The position numbers were made by a program, and so were the translations under genes. The notes beneath the pieces were generated by a model. The model ran no database searches. It was not told the DNA's origin and saw only the letters and a list, made by a program, of their open reading frames with translations. A stretch of 64,000 bases of DNA from Halalkalibacter alkaliphilus. Lineage in GTDB: Bacteria > Bacillota > Bacilli > Bacillales > Bacillaceae_D. The stretch is taken from NCBI RefSeq assembly GCF_023555415.1, contig NZ_JAKRYL010000001.1, positions 277,462-341,461 on the forward strand, in the 5' to 3' direction. This document shows positions 25,676 through 35,040 of this stretch, one piece after another (position 1 is the first letter of the stretch; every line of letters starts with the position of its first letter).

Positions 25676-26325
25676 TTAATAACCCTCTCCTTTATCAAAT
25701 TTAGCTTTTTCCTATGTATCCTCCCTTCCGTTAAGTTGGTCATATTTAAACATCATGAAAACTACAGCGTTTTTAAGCTTTCATGAAATGGATTAACCTT
25801 TCATGTAAATTAGTAAAAATAAAGCTTGAGTGATAATTGAATAAGTCACCTCTGGAAGGATCGGACTACCTAATAACAACGTTGTTATTTTTGCTGAATT
25901 CAAACAACTTGGGAGAGTTATATTTAGAGGGTTGACCACTAACAATAACAACGTTGTTATTCTATTAAAATAGTAAACGCTTACAAAGACTCTGTCAACG
26001 TGTTATTAGACTTGGACCATAGTACCTAATCTCCTCCCATAAATGTACCGATTAATTAAAAGAAAGACTGAAATTTAGTACTTTATAGGAAAATATAAAT
26101 AGGAGTACTTCCCCCTTATGATTCTATAAGCACTTCCCATTCTTGTTAAAGGCAATTATGTACTTTTACGAAATTGTATGTATCCATTACACACTCCAAA
26201 ATAATCTGTCCACCTCAGTACCCCTAAATAGGAAAGTCTCTGAGGCTGGAAAGTCCGATATGAATAATCTTCCCCTTTCTAGCTCAGAATGGTTAAAAAT
26301 ATGAGACAAGGAGGTTTCACTATTC
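25676..26325. other. 650-bp intergenic region, pectate lyase / lipoprotein genes
   Basis: Holds the pectate lyase promoter and operators and a 5' leader of about 235 bases. From about 25990 to 26300 I see no gene, repeat or clear structure; the lipoprotein ribosome site is AAGGAGG at about 26309. Confidence 0.5.
25872..25985 (-). promoter_or_regulatory. Pectate lyase promoter with twin identical operators and cre box
   Basis: Minus-strand TTGTTA (25945-25940), a 17-base spacer and TATAAC (25922-25917) place the transcription start near 25910. The perfect 18-bp palindrome AATAACAACGTTGTTATT occurs twice: at 25944-25961, touching the -35, and at 25872-25889, about +22 to +39. Centres are 72 bp apart, about seven helical turns, as for DNA looping. 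A cre-like box (25972-25985, AGTAAACGCTTACA, 13 of 14) lies further upstream. The central CG suggests a LacI-family regulator, not present in this window. Confidence 0.72.
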
Positions 26326-27393
26326 ATGAAAAAACTAGTTATCTGTTCTATTCTTTTAAGCATTTTTGTTTCCGGGTGTCAAGAATCTAAGTACGATGCC
26401 ATTGAGGAACTGAACGAGAGTGAGAACATCGAAGCTCAAGTGGTTAGCTCGATGAATATCGCAACACCAAACGTTGTTGAAGAGGTCGCCGCTTTTGGTG
26501 GTGATACATTTGACCCAAAGTTACAAATTCAATTGAATGACGATGGTTTTTTTGATCGGAATTCAAACCTTTCTATCATTGAAGAGGACGATGTCACATT
26601 TGTCGTTTGGACGACAAAAAATGGTTTCCTTGGTACGACTGGGTTACATGGGTCTGTTGCTACAAATGAAAATTGGGAGGTTACCAACAAAGCCTTATTT
26701 GATAACAATGATTATTTATCTTGGAAATTAGAAGGGACGCACCTTTTAGTGCTGAAAGATACAGGGTCTTGGTCGCAACCACAACGAGAAATTAGTATAA
26801 GACAACTAACGAGAGATGGTACATTTAGTGAAGAAGTAGTCCTTGCCTCGATACCCATTGTTTATAATTTAGACATCATTCCATCTTCACATGGAAAAGC
26901 CGTTATTTATAGCAGTAATAGTGGCGTTGAAACAAAGGAAATTACTTATAATGTGATTCCAATTGAAGATGATACATTAGAAAAACAATCAATCTCAATT
27001 AAGTACTTTCCAGAAGGTGGGATTGAAAAACCTAGCTATATTGATTTTGCTAACAATAAGTTATATGGCTTTGGAAAAAAATCAACTGGCTTGCTGCAAG
27101 TTTCTTTAGATAGTGGCGAACCTCTTTATGATGAAAGTAAAAAAGAAAAAGTAGCTGAAGTTGGAGAACTTGTTCATATGAGCAGCAATGAAATAGGTGA
27201 AATTGAGGTATTTTCAAATGATAGCCTGTACCTTCATAAACATGTTTTTGATAAAAATTTAAATGTGTTATCAGAAGAAATAATCGCTTCACGAAATGAA
27301 CATGTTACAGTACACGATAACATGCTGCATTATTGGGAAGTGATCACGCATGATCATCAACCAACGTTACATTTGACTAAAATACAGAGGTAG
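26326..27393 (+). CDS. Lipoprotein of unknown function
   Basis: 355 residues, with an ideal lipoprotein signal (KKLVICSILLSIFVSGCQES; Cys18 lipidated). The rest is beta-strand-rich with recurring hydrophobic/acidic segments (SIIEEDDVTFVVWTTKNG, LSWKLEGTHLLVLKD), compatible with a propeller-like fold, but I do not recognise a family. Strong ribosome site AAGGAGG. Monocistronic with its own terminator, divergent from the pectate lyase gene. Confidence 0.75.
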   Translation: MKKLVICSILLSIFVSGCQESKYDAIEELNESENIEAQVVSSMNIATPNVVEEVAAFGGDTFDPKLQIQLNDDGFFDRNSNLSIIEEDDVTFVVWTTKNGFLGTTGLHGSVATNENWEVTNKALFDNNDYLSWKLEGTHLLVLKDTGSWSQPQREISIRQLTRDGTFSEEVVLASIPIVYNLDIIPSSHGKAVIYSSNSGVETKEITYNVIPIEDDTLEKQSISIKYFPEGGIEKPSYIDFANNKLYGFGKKSTGLLQVSLDSGEPLYDESKKEKVAEVGELVHMSSNEIGEIEVFSNDSLYLHKHVFDKNLNVLSEEIIASRNEHVTVHDNMLHYWEVITHDHQPTLHLTKIQR

Positions 27394-27401
27394 AATAGAT
27401 T

Positions 27402-27427
27402 AGAGCAGACCAATGTGGGACTGCTCT
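27402..27427 (+). terminator. Terminator of the lipoprotein gene
   Basis: AGAGCAG pairs with CTGCTCT, followed by TATTTTACTTT. Confidence 0.75.
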
Positions 27428-27518
27428 TATTTTACTTTACTTCCCCCTCCCTGCCCCTATATAATATAAACATCACATTTATTTACCTAGCTAACTAAAA
27501 TAGGAGTGAAGAAATCAA

Positions 27519-27950
27519 ATGGACACAAGCAGCCTTCTCCATACGTTAAACCAAAAAGCCCGACTCTTATCCAAGGAATTAAATGAAGAGTTGCAGGAAT
27601 TTGGTCTGTACTCTTCCCAGTGGGCAATTCTTTATGTACTTAGCCAAAAAGGTACAATGACTCAAACTGAAATTTGGCAATACCTGAAAGTCGAACCTCC
27701 TACAGTAACTCGAACACTTGTAAGAATGGAATCTAGTGGGTGGATTACAAGAAGACTAGGTAAAGACAAACGCGAACGCCGTATTGAATTAACGGAATTT
27801 GCCAAAGAAAAACTTCCATTAGTAAAAGCTCAACTCGATAGCTTCGAAGGTCAATACGTTTCAAAGCTTTCTGAACAGGAACAACAACAACTTCAGCATC
27901 TTCTAGAAAAGTTAGGGCAAAAGAGGAATGGTTTAGATGAAAACGAATAA
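27519..27950 (+). CDS. MarR-family transcription regulator
   Basis: 143 residues with a MarR winged helix: QWAILYVLSQKGTMTQTEIWQYL, then VEPPTVTRTLVRMESSGWITRR as recognition helix and GKDKRERRIELTE as wing. It overlaps the following MFS gene by 14 bases, a classic local regulator-exporter pair: a small ligand would release repression of the transporter. Ligand unknown. Confidence 0.9.
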   Translation: MDTSSLLHTLNQKARLLSKELNEELQEFGLYSSQWAILYVLSQKGTMTQTEIWQYLKVEPPTVTRTLVRMESSGWITRRLGKDKRERRIELTEFAKEKLPLVKAQLDSFEGQYVSKLSEQEQQQLQHLLEKLGQKRNGLDENE

Positions 27951-29148
27951 GAAACCGATTTGGACGAGGAACTTTTTTAGTGTTGCTTTTGTGAATTTAA
28001 TTGTGTTTATTACTTTCTATGCGCTATTAACTACGTTGCCAATCTATGTGATTTATGAGCTCAATGGTACAGAAGCACAAGCTGGTCTCGTTGTTACCGT
28101 AATGCTATTATCTGCGATTTTAATTAGACCGTTTTCGGGAAATTTGCTTCAACGCTTTGGCAAAAGAAATGTATTGATAGCTAGTACAGGTTTATTTGCC
28201 GTCACTTCATTAGGGTATATTTGGATAGATCAATTCATACCACTTATGATCTTACGCTTCATTCATGGTTTTTCTTTTGCTATATTAACAACTACGACAT
28301 CAACCATTGCGACAGAGACCGTGCCAATTGAACGAAAAGGAGAAGGCCTCGGGTATTTTACGATGTTCATGAATATTGCGATCGTCATTGGACCATTTAT
28401 TGGTCTTACTCTTATTCAATTTATTTCGTTTAACCAATTATTTGTTATCCTAAGCTTCTTTGTTGTCATTAGTGTCATCTGTGCGTTGATAGTAAAGATA
28501 ACGAATACAACAGTACCACTTACCTCACAAACTCAACGAAAGCTTTCCATTCATGACTTTTTTGAATTTAAAGCATTGCCTTTTTCATTCATCATCTCTC
28601 TTGTCGCCTTTGCATACGCTGGGATTCTTTCGTTTATTTCGGTATATGCAATTGAGATAGGGCTTGAAAGAGTTTCGGGCTATTTTTTTCTTGTTTTTGC
28701 TGCAACCATGCTTATATCTAGACCATACCTGGGTCGCTTATTTGATCAACGAGGACCGAAAATTGTCATACTTCCTAGCTTAGTAATGTACTCATTAGGT
28801 TTTCTCCTCCTTGCGTTTTCAGAGTCTGCTTGGGCGTTTTTAGTTGCTGCCGGCATAATTGGAGTTGGATATGGTTCCTTGATGCCACTTCTCTTATCAC
28901 TAGCGACTGGTGTTGTGGAAACTAATCGAACAGGACATGCAACTGCAACATTTTTTACATTATACGACTCAGGGGTTGCTGCAGGATCGTTTATATTAGG
29001 ACTTATGGTTCCGCTAATTGGGTTTTCAAATTTATTTGTTTTCCTAGCTACTTTTGTTTTAGTCATACTAGTAAGTTTCAATTTCTTGACCAATCGTATG
29101 AAAGCTTCAAGTATTGAAAATGTGCATGGAAAAAATGTGAGTGGTTAA
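27937..29148 (+). CDS. MFS transporter, drug-efflux type
   Basis: 403 residues with 12 membrane helices and the family loop GNLLQRFGKRNV between helices 2 and 3. The size and MarR partner point to an exporter. Translationally coupled to the MarR gene. Substrate unknown. Confidence 0.88.
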   Translation: MKTNKKPIWTRNFFSVAFVNLIVFITFYALLTTLPIYVIYELNGTEAQAGLVVTVMLLSAILIRPFSGNLLQRFGKRNVLIASTGLFAVTSLGYIWIDQFIPLMILRFIHGFSFAILTTTTSTIATETVPIERKGEGLGYFTMFMNIAIVIGPFIGLTLIQFISFNQLFVILSFFVVISVICALIVKITNTTVPLTSQTQRKLSIHDFFEFKALPFSFIISLVAFAYAGILSFISVYAIEIGLERVSGYFFLVFAATMLISRPYLGRLFDQRGPKIVILPSLVMYSLGFLLLAFSESAWAFLVAAGIIGVGYGSLMPLLLSLATGVVETNRTGHATATFFTLYDSGVAAGSFILGLMVPLIGFSNLFVFLATFVLVILVSFNFLTNRMKASSIENVHGKNVSG

Positions 29149-29158
29149 ATGATGAAAA

Positions 29159-29205
29159 AAAGGTTCCTAGACCAAGTGTGATACACACAGGGGATAGGAA
29201 CCTTT
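29159..29205 (+). terminator. Terminator of the MarR-MFS unit
   Basis: AAAGGTTCCTA pairs with TAGGAACCTTT. A second small hairpin (TAACC/GGTTA, 29212-29228) may end the convergent SulP gene. Confidence 0.8.
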
Positions 29206-29258
29206 AAACTTTAACCGAAAACCGGTTAGATCTATTGACGTCCGTTCAACACTATTCA

Positions 29259-30965
29259 TCAAATCTGATAATCCAGTGCACTAATAACATACTCTTCTTT
29301 CTCCATGCTAATTCCTTTCGCTTTCAATAACTGCTCTAGTGGTAAATGATTCTGCTGTTCCTTGTATTTCTGATCCCAATTAACTTTATTGACCGTATCT
29401 CGAATCGAACCTTTCATACTTGCAAACAGCGTAATAATCCCTCTGTCGTGATAGAAATCAATCATTTCCTCTAAGGTATCTACTGAAATGGTGTCAACAT
29501 CATTCACACCAGACATATCAAAGATCAACCATTTCGTTCCTTCTCTAGTTTTAAGAACCTCTTTTACTTTCTCTTCCACATAAGATATGTTGGCAAAATG
29601 AAGATTCGAATCAATTCTTAAAATAACTGCTTCATCTGAAGTCACCGCTTCTGTGTAACGTTTAACATTACGAAATGTCTTCTCCCTTTTTACATAACCC
29701 ATTTCAACAATAGATGGTTTGGAACTTCGATTTAGCAATAATACTAACGTAAAGATGGCCCCAATGATAATTCCCCATTGAATACCTACAAATAGCGTAA
29801 CAATAAACGTAATAACCCAAACCCATCCTTCAAACGGCTTCACTTCAAAAAGGTGCTTCATCTCCTTTATATCGATTAGCTTATAAACCGCAACTAAAAT
29901 AATCGAAGCCAGCACGGCATTTGGTAAGTAATAAAAGAAAGAAGTAAAAAACAATAACGTAATGATAATGAACACACCTGTTATGACGGATGTCATTTGA
30001 GTGGCACCGCCTGATTGATGATTAACTGCTGTTCTAGAGAAACTACCATTGACCGGAAACGATTGAAAGAAAGCACCCATCATATTAGATAAGCCTAAAG
30101 CCTTTAATTCTTTATTAGGATTCAGTTTATACTTCTCTTTCTTCGCAATCGCTTTTCCTATCGCTAAAGACTCCATAAAACCGAGAAGAGCAATCGTCAG
30201 TGCCATCGGAATGAGAAGCTGAACAGTTTCAAGCGTAAACGAAGGAATCACAAACTGCGGAAAGCCTTGAGGAACATTTCCTACAATTTGAACACCACTT
30301 TTTTCTAAGTTAAATAAAAATACAAAAAGGATTGATAAAACAACGACCAATAATGCACCTGGAAGACGCGGAGCAATTTTTTTCAACATAATAAGAAGGA
30401 TAATACTAGTGATTCCGATCAACACCGTAATCAGGTTAATATCCATTATTTTTTCTAACGCACCAATTAGGATATAGTGAACTTGTAAGTGATTCCCTAA
30501 ATCAATTCCTAATACATGTTTGAACTGACTAAGCCCAATCACAATCGCAGCTGCAGATGTATATCCGTTCATCACCGAGTGGGGAATAAATTTCACAATA
30601 AACCCCAGCTTACTTATCCCTAATAAAAGCTGTATAGCCCCCACCATAATTGCGAGGAGTAAAACGAGAGAGATATACTCCTGGGAACCTGGTTCTGCCA
30701 AAATAGAGACTCCTGAAAAAACAAGTAAAGATGTAATCGCTACTGGCCCAATGGATAAATGCTTAGAAGAAGCAAATAGAGCGTAAATAAATAAAGGAAC
30801 CGTAGCTGCATACAACCCCATTACTGGCGGGAGCCCTGCTAACATCGCATACGCCATACCTTGAGGAATAAGCATGACAAAAAGTGTTATTCCAGCTAAT
30901 AAGTCTCTCATGAACAGCTTTTGATTATAATGGGGGTACATATTTCCTAACTTATCCTTAAACAA
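29259..30965 (-). CDS. SulP-family anion transporter with STAS domain
   Basis: About 568 residues. The N-terminal 400 residues are the transmembrane sulfate-permease module (LLAGITLFVMLIPQGMAYAMLAG is the family signature); the C-terminal STAS domain (about 440-560) has LIFDMSGVNDVDTISVDTLEEM. Family members carry sulfate, bicarbonate or other anions. The start is likely TTG at 30965, eight bases after GGAGG; the GTG at 30992 lies upstream of the ribosome site. Substrate not decidable. Confidence 0.9.
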   Translation of the reverse strand: MFKDKLGNMYPHYNQKLFMRDLLAGITLFVMLIPQGMAYAMLAGLPPVMGLYAATVPLFIYALFASSKHLSIGPVAITSLLVFSGVSILAEPGSQEYISLVLLLAIMVGAIQLLLGISKLGFIVKFIPHSVMNGYTSAAAIVIGLSQFKHVLGIDLGNHLQVHYILIGALEKIMDINLITVLIGITSIILLIMLKKIAPRLPGALLVVVLSILFVFLFNLEKSGVQIVGNVPQGFPQFVIPSFTLETVQLLIPMALTIALLGFMESLAIGKAIAKKEKYKLNPNKELKALGLSNMMGAFFQSFPVNGSFSRTAVNHQSGGATQMTSVITGVFIIITLLFFTSFFYYLPNAVLASIILVAVYKLIDIKEMKHLFEVKPFEGWVWVITFIVTLFVGIQWGIIIGAIFTLVLLLNRSSKPSIVEMGYVKREKTFRNVKRYTEAVTSDEAVILRIDSNLHFANISYVEEKVKEVLKTREGTKWLIFDMSGVNDVDTISVDTLEEMIDFYHDRGIITLFASMKGSIRDTVNKVNWDQKYKEQQNHLPLEQLLKAKGISMEKEEYVISALDYQI

Positions 30966-30992
30966 TAGACATCCCTCCTTTGTAGACGGCAC

Positions 30993-31421
30993 TTAAAAAA
31001 GCTCAGTATCCTCTATCTTACATATCTTTTATATACTATTCATTTATCTTTTCCTATTACAAGTCAACAGCACATCTAGGACCAATATTTCCAGTTGAAT
31101 TATCGGGGTATTCTTCGTTCCATGGCTTATCAAAGAGATTTCCTAACATCAATTGAATCTTTTTTAAGCATTTGACTACTAATTAGATTTCTTAAAGCCG
31201 AACAACATGCTTCTTATTTTCCACGATGAATATAGAAGTTAAAAATGTATGACCTTAAAACAGGATAATAACATTCAAGCCTGGCTACATTCCTTCTTCT
31301 TATTTTATCAGTATTTTAATAGTTTTTATACACGTTTATTGGATCTCACTTTATTATTGGAAAATATCAGGTTATGAGAAAAACTAAAAATAAGACCTCG
31401 TTATAAACGAGGCCTTATCTC
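30993..31421. other. Intergenic region without recognised gene
   Basis: AT-rich, about 430 bases. Apart from the alcohol dehydrogenase terminator at its end I see no coding frame with a ribosome site and no repeat. Confidence 0.5.
31391..31418 (-). terminator. Terminator of the iron alcohol dehydrogenase gene
   Basis: TAAG.CCTCGTT pairs with AACGAGG.CTTA; the minus strand continues with A/T-rich sequence. Confidence 0.75.
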
Positions 31422-32585
31422 TTACTTCGCTAACTGATAAATATTATAAACATCCGTCTCTTGCAACTTCACAAAGTTACCAAGTGGTCCTCTTTCCGTA
31501 CCCTTTCTCGCCATCTCCTCAAAATGCTCGTCATCGATGTTGGCTTCTTTAAGTGTAACTGGCATTCCAATCGAGCTAAAGAACTCTTCCGTTTTCTTAA
31601 TCCCTGCTAGAGCTGTTTTCTCTAAATCATTCAAATCAATCTCTACATCCCACACTCGATTAGCGAATTGAGCAAAACGATTCACATCATGTTTATATAC
31701 ATATTTCATCCATGCTGGGAAGATAATTGCAAGCCCTGCACCGTGCGCTAAGTCATAGATCCCACTGATCTCATGTTCAATGTCATGACTTCCCCAATCA
31801 CCGATTCTGCCTGTATTTAATAAATCATTATGTGCTAATGTACCTGCCCACATAATTTCTGCTCTCGCATGATAGTTTGTCGGTTCTTCAAGAACGGTAT
31901 GTGCATTGTTTATAATCGTTTTTAATGTCGCTTCACATAAGCGATCAGTTAAATCTACATGTTTCTCGTTTGTAAAATATCTTTCTAAAATATGTGCCAT
32001 CATATCTGTAATTCCGCAAGCTGTTTGGTAGCTTGGCAATGTATATGTAAGAACGGGATTTAAAATCGCAAACTTAGGTCGCATCGTTTCATGACCGACT
32101 GCCCGCTTATAAGCACCCTCCTCATTTGTGATGACACTGCCTGCACTGCTTTCACTACCAGCAGCTGGAATGGTTAGCACCACACCAATCGGTAAACAAT
32201 CAGCGACAGATGCATTTCCCGTAAAGAAATCCCAAACATCTCCATCATAATTCACACCAATGGCAATCGCCTTAGCCGAATCAATGACACTTCCTCCGCC
32301 TACAGCCAGAATTAAGTCGATGCGATTCTCCTTACAAAGAGTCACTCCTTCTCGAACAAGGCTCACTCTTGGATTTGGCTTGACTCCGCCTAGCTCAAAA
32401 ATTTCAACTCCTTGCTCTTGTAAGGATTGAACAACTCTATCATACAAACCGCTCTCTTTAATACTACCGCCACCAAAATGCAAAAGTACTTTTTTGCCGT
32501 AAACAACCGTTTCTTGTCCAACTACTTGCTCTTGATCTTTTCCAAAGATAATCTTTGTACCGTTTTGAAAAGTAAAATCTTGCAT
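31422..32585 (-). CDS. Iron-containing alcohol dehydrogenase (butanol dehydrogenase type)
   Basis: 387 residues of the group III alcohol dehydrogenase family, reducing aldehydes or oxidising alcohols with NAD(P)H. The nucleotide-binding GGGSVIDSAKAIA motif lies near residues 95-107; metal-ligand motifs TDMMAHILERYF and LAHGAGLAIIFPAWM are intact. It resembles Bacillus YugJ/YugK and clostridial BdhA. A possible sink for aldehydes formed by the sugar island downstream, but it has its own terminator, and a physiological link is only suggested by proximity. Confidence 0.9.
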   Translation of the reverse strand: MQDFTFQNGTKIIFGKDQEQVVGQETVVYGKKVLLHFGGGSIKESGLYDRVVQSLQEQGVEIFELGGVKPNPRVSLVREGVTLCKENRIDLILAVGGGSVIDSAKAIAIGVNYDGDVWDFFTGNASVADCLPIGVVLTIPAAGSESSAGSVITNEEGAYKRAVGHETMRPKFAILNPVLTYTLPSYQTACGITDMMAHILERYFTNEKHVDLTDRLCEATLKTIINNAHTVLEEPTNYHARAEIMWAGTLAHNDLLNTGRIGDWGSHDIEHEISGIYDLAHGAGLAIIFPAWMKYVYKHDVNRFAQFANRVWDVEIDLNDLEKTALAGIKKTEEFFSSIGMPVTLKEANIDDEHFEEMARKGTERGPLGNFVKLQETDVYNIYQLAK

Positions 32586-32665
32586 GTGATCGCCTCCAAT
32601 TTCTCAATTCATTATGCTAATAGAGATCCTCAGTTATTTTCTATGTGGCTGTGCTTAAACCCTGT

Positions 32666-33526
32666 TTACAGTTGAAATTTCTTTTTAAGATAATGATACA
32701 CACCATCTTCATCACAAGTAAATTCTGTTACATCATCAACCATTTTTTTAATTTGATCAGGAGCGTTCTTCATTGCCACGGCATGACTGACAAACTTAAG
32801 CATTGGTATGTCGTTATTGCTATCACCAATCGCCATAATATCAGCACCAACTAAATCAAAATGCTCCAACATTTCCTTTATTCCTGTCGCTTTATTCACA
32901 TTCGCTACCATTACTTCCACATTGTGAAGAGACGAGATTGAGGTTGTAAAATCAATTTCCTTCTTTAATTGATCTAGCTCTTGCTTCCATTCATTGATAT
33001 GATCTTTCGTTCTAGCAAAGAAATAAAACTTTGAGAACTTCTCTCCTTTGATCTCATCCGTCCAAACAATTTCTTCCTTAATGGCTTGTTTACGTGAGAG
33101 CCATTCATTAATACCAACTTCAGCAGGCTTTGGATCTCTAATTTCATGTTCCACATATTTTTGATCTTGCTTTAATGTAATTCGATCCATTCCATAAGGA
33201 AAAAGTTCATAATACACCTTGTTTGCTCTAGCTTTTTCAATGATCTTCTCCACCAATTCATGCGAAAGGGAATACTCAAATACCGCTTCCTTCCCAACAT
33301 AACCTGCCATTCCATTTGAAGTAATGTACCCATCCACTTCAAAGCCTTCTGGGACAACACCTTCAATTTCATCAAAAGCCCGGCCAGTTGCAATAAAAAC
33401 GAAAAATCCTTTACTCCGCATGCGATCAATGATTTCTTTTGTATGTATACTTACTTTATTATAATGATTTAGGATGGTACCATCCATGTCTAAGAAAATA
33501 GCTTTAGTTTTTGGATTCAATATCAT
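32666..33526 (-). CDS. HAD-superfamily phosphatase, Cof type
   Basis: 286 residues. Motif I is FLDMDGTI, motif II FIATGRA, and motif IV GDSNNDIPML; the cap is of the C2B type, as in Cof/YwpJ-like sugar phosphate phosphatases. The ATG at 33526 is only two bases from GGAG; a TTG at 33520 would have a better spacing. Substrate unknown; such enzymes often act on sugar phosphates. Confidence 0.88.
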   Translation of the reverse strand: MILNPKTKAIFLDMDGTILNHYNKVSIHTKEIIDRMRSKGFFVFIATGRAFDEIEGVVPEGFEVDGYITSNGMAGYVGKEAVFEYSLSHELVEKIIEKARANKVYYELFPYGMDRITLKQDQKYVEHEIRDPKPAEVGINEWLSRKQAIKEEIVWTDEIKGEKFSKFYFFARTKDHINEWKQELDQLKKEIDFTTSISSLHNVEVMVANVNKATGIKEMLEHFDLVGADIMAIGDSNNDIPMLKFVSHAVAMKNAPDQIKKMVDDVTEFTCDEDGVYHYLKKKFQL

Positions 33527-33601
33527 CTCTCCTGTTTAGTTTTATTGGTAAGTATACACTTTGATGATTTTTGCTTCAATCAATTGTGCTTTGCTCAAAA
33601 A

Positions 33602-33637
33602 AGATCCTGTACCATGCGTTAAACAGGAACAGGATCT
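33602..33637 (-). terminator. Terminator ending the sugar-acid island transcript
   Basis: AGATCCTGT pairs with ACAGGATCT and the minus strand continues with six T, just downstream of the AGE gene. Confidence 0.88.
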
Positions 33638-33651
33638 CAAATGTATTTTTT

Positions 33652-34941
33652 TCACAGAGGACTACTCGGTTGATTTAGGATTCTTTGTAATCTTTTTTTA
33701 CACTCTAGCATCGATCTACCTGAATGGTAAATTGCTTTCCATGGATTCCCAATATCACCTACGATCGTATGTCCATCCCTACGTAATAATTGTTTCCATT
33801 CCCCAACGTCATGGTTAATTATATGTTCCATGCTGAAAGTCCATATATTTATAAACGCCTTTAAATATTCAGAATCTCCTAGTTGCTCATAAGCATCTAA
33901 AAACCCAACTAATGCCTCAGAATTTTGCCACCACTCTTTATCATAAACATACGGTTCTCCTTCATGAGGTCCATCTCGATATAGGCCCCCATATACTGGG
34001 TCTACACCGTTCTTTAAGGCATGATCTGCTAAATTTCTAAGAATTCCTTTATAATTGTTCTCTTCACCTAATATATCTACAGCTCGTGTAAGTAACCAAC
34101 CCAATTCTAGATTATGCCCATAAGAAGTTGTATCAATAGGTTCACTTATGATTTCACCTATAGCTCGTTCTGCATTCCAAGTTCTCCTTATATCAATAGC
34201 AGGAATAGGGTTAAAATCTAAATCGAATTGATTCATAGCACAACCGCTTTTTTTATGAATCATTTTTGAAAGAATCACATTTATTATTTCTTTTAGTTTT
34301 CGATTGTGCAACTCTTTGCCAGAACATTCAGATAAATTTGTAAAAGCTTCCATAATGTGCATGTGTATATCTAACGATTTTCTGTCACCCGCATGAAACC
34401 CTGGCTGTGATACTGTCCAATCCTCTTCTAAATTTTCAAAATATCCACCTCTATACGTATCAGCACAAAATTTTTGCATTAAATCAAAGGTTTTCTCAGC
34501 ATACTCTAACCCAATTGGATCACTAGTTGCTAGAGTATATTCTGATAATGCATAGATGGCAAAGCATTGTCCATACGTTACTTTTCCTGTATCGATGACT
34601 TTGCCTGTCCTATCAGTTTTCCAATACCATCCCCCATATTTGTCATCCCAGAAATTATCTAAAAAAAAGGAAACTCCTTGTTTTGCTGCTTGTAAAAAAA
34701 TTTCATTATCTGGGTACGTTCTATATAAAGCTGACATTCCCCAAATCATACGCGTTTGTGTGACAATATACTTATCTGTATCGTCTGTCGGCAGACCATT
34801 TTCATCAAAACAAGTTAAGTATCCCCCTTCAACAGGATCGATTCCATTTCCTAGCCAAAATGGAATAATCCCCTTTTCTAGATGAGTTAGTATTTGTTGA
34901 TAACTCTCTTCTACCCTTTGGTCTAATAAACTTTTGTGCAT
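33652..34941 (-). CDS. AGE-family sugar epimerase/isomerase
   Basis: 429 residues forming the (alpha/alpha)6 barrel of the N-acylglucosamine 2-epimerase family. His-bearing active-site segments are visible: SYGHNLELGWLL (about residues 270-281), WWQNSEALVGFLDAY and, near the end, WKAIYHSGRSMLE. The layout resembles cellobiose 2-epimerase and mannose/sulfoquinovose isomerases more than RnBP. It would convert a sugar to its C2 epimer or keto form before oxidation. Last gene of the island, after a terminator-like hairpin, so it may be expressed at a lower level or from its own promoter. Substrate unknown. Confidence 0.85.
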   Translation of the reverse strand: MHKSLLDQRVEESYQQILTHLEKGIIPFWLGNGIDPVEGGYLTCFDENGLPTDDTDKYIVTQTRMIWGMSALYRTYPDNEIFLQAAKQGVSFFLDNFWDDKYGGWYWKTDRTGKVIDTGKVTYGQCFAIYALSEYTLATSDPIGLEYAEKTFDLMQKFCADTYRGGYFENLEEDWTVSQPGFHAGDRKSLDIHMHIMEAFTNLSECSGKELHNRKLKEIINVILSKMIHKKSGCAMNQFDLDFNPIPAIDIRRTWNAERAIGEIISEPIDTTSYGHNLELGWLLTRAVDILGEENNYKGILRNLADHALKNGVDPVYGGLYRDGPHEGEPYVYDKEWWQNSEALVGFLDAYEQLGDSEYLKAFINIWTFSMEHIINHDVGEWKQLLRRDGHTIVGDIGNPWKAIYHSGRSMLECKKRLQRILNQPSSPL

Positions 34942-34996
34942 ACTCTCACCTGCCTACACTTTTTTATAAATGAAAACTACCTTTTTCTTTGATTTT

Positions 34997-35030
34997 AAAA
35001 ACTACGTACCCTCTAAAAGTACGTAGTTTT
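34997..35030 (-). terminator. Internal terminator between SDR and AGE genes
   Basis: AAAACTACGTAC and GTACGTAGTTTT form a 12-bp stem with T-run on the minus strand. It would reduce read-through into the epimerase gene. Confidence 0.75.
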
Positions 35031-35040
35031 AATGTGAAAA

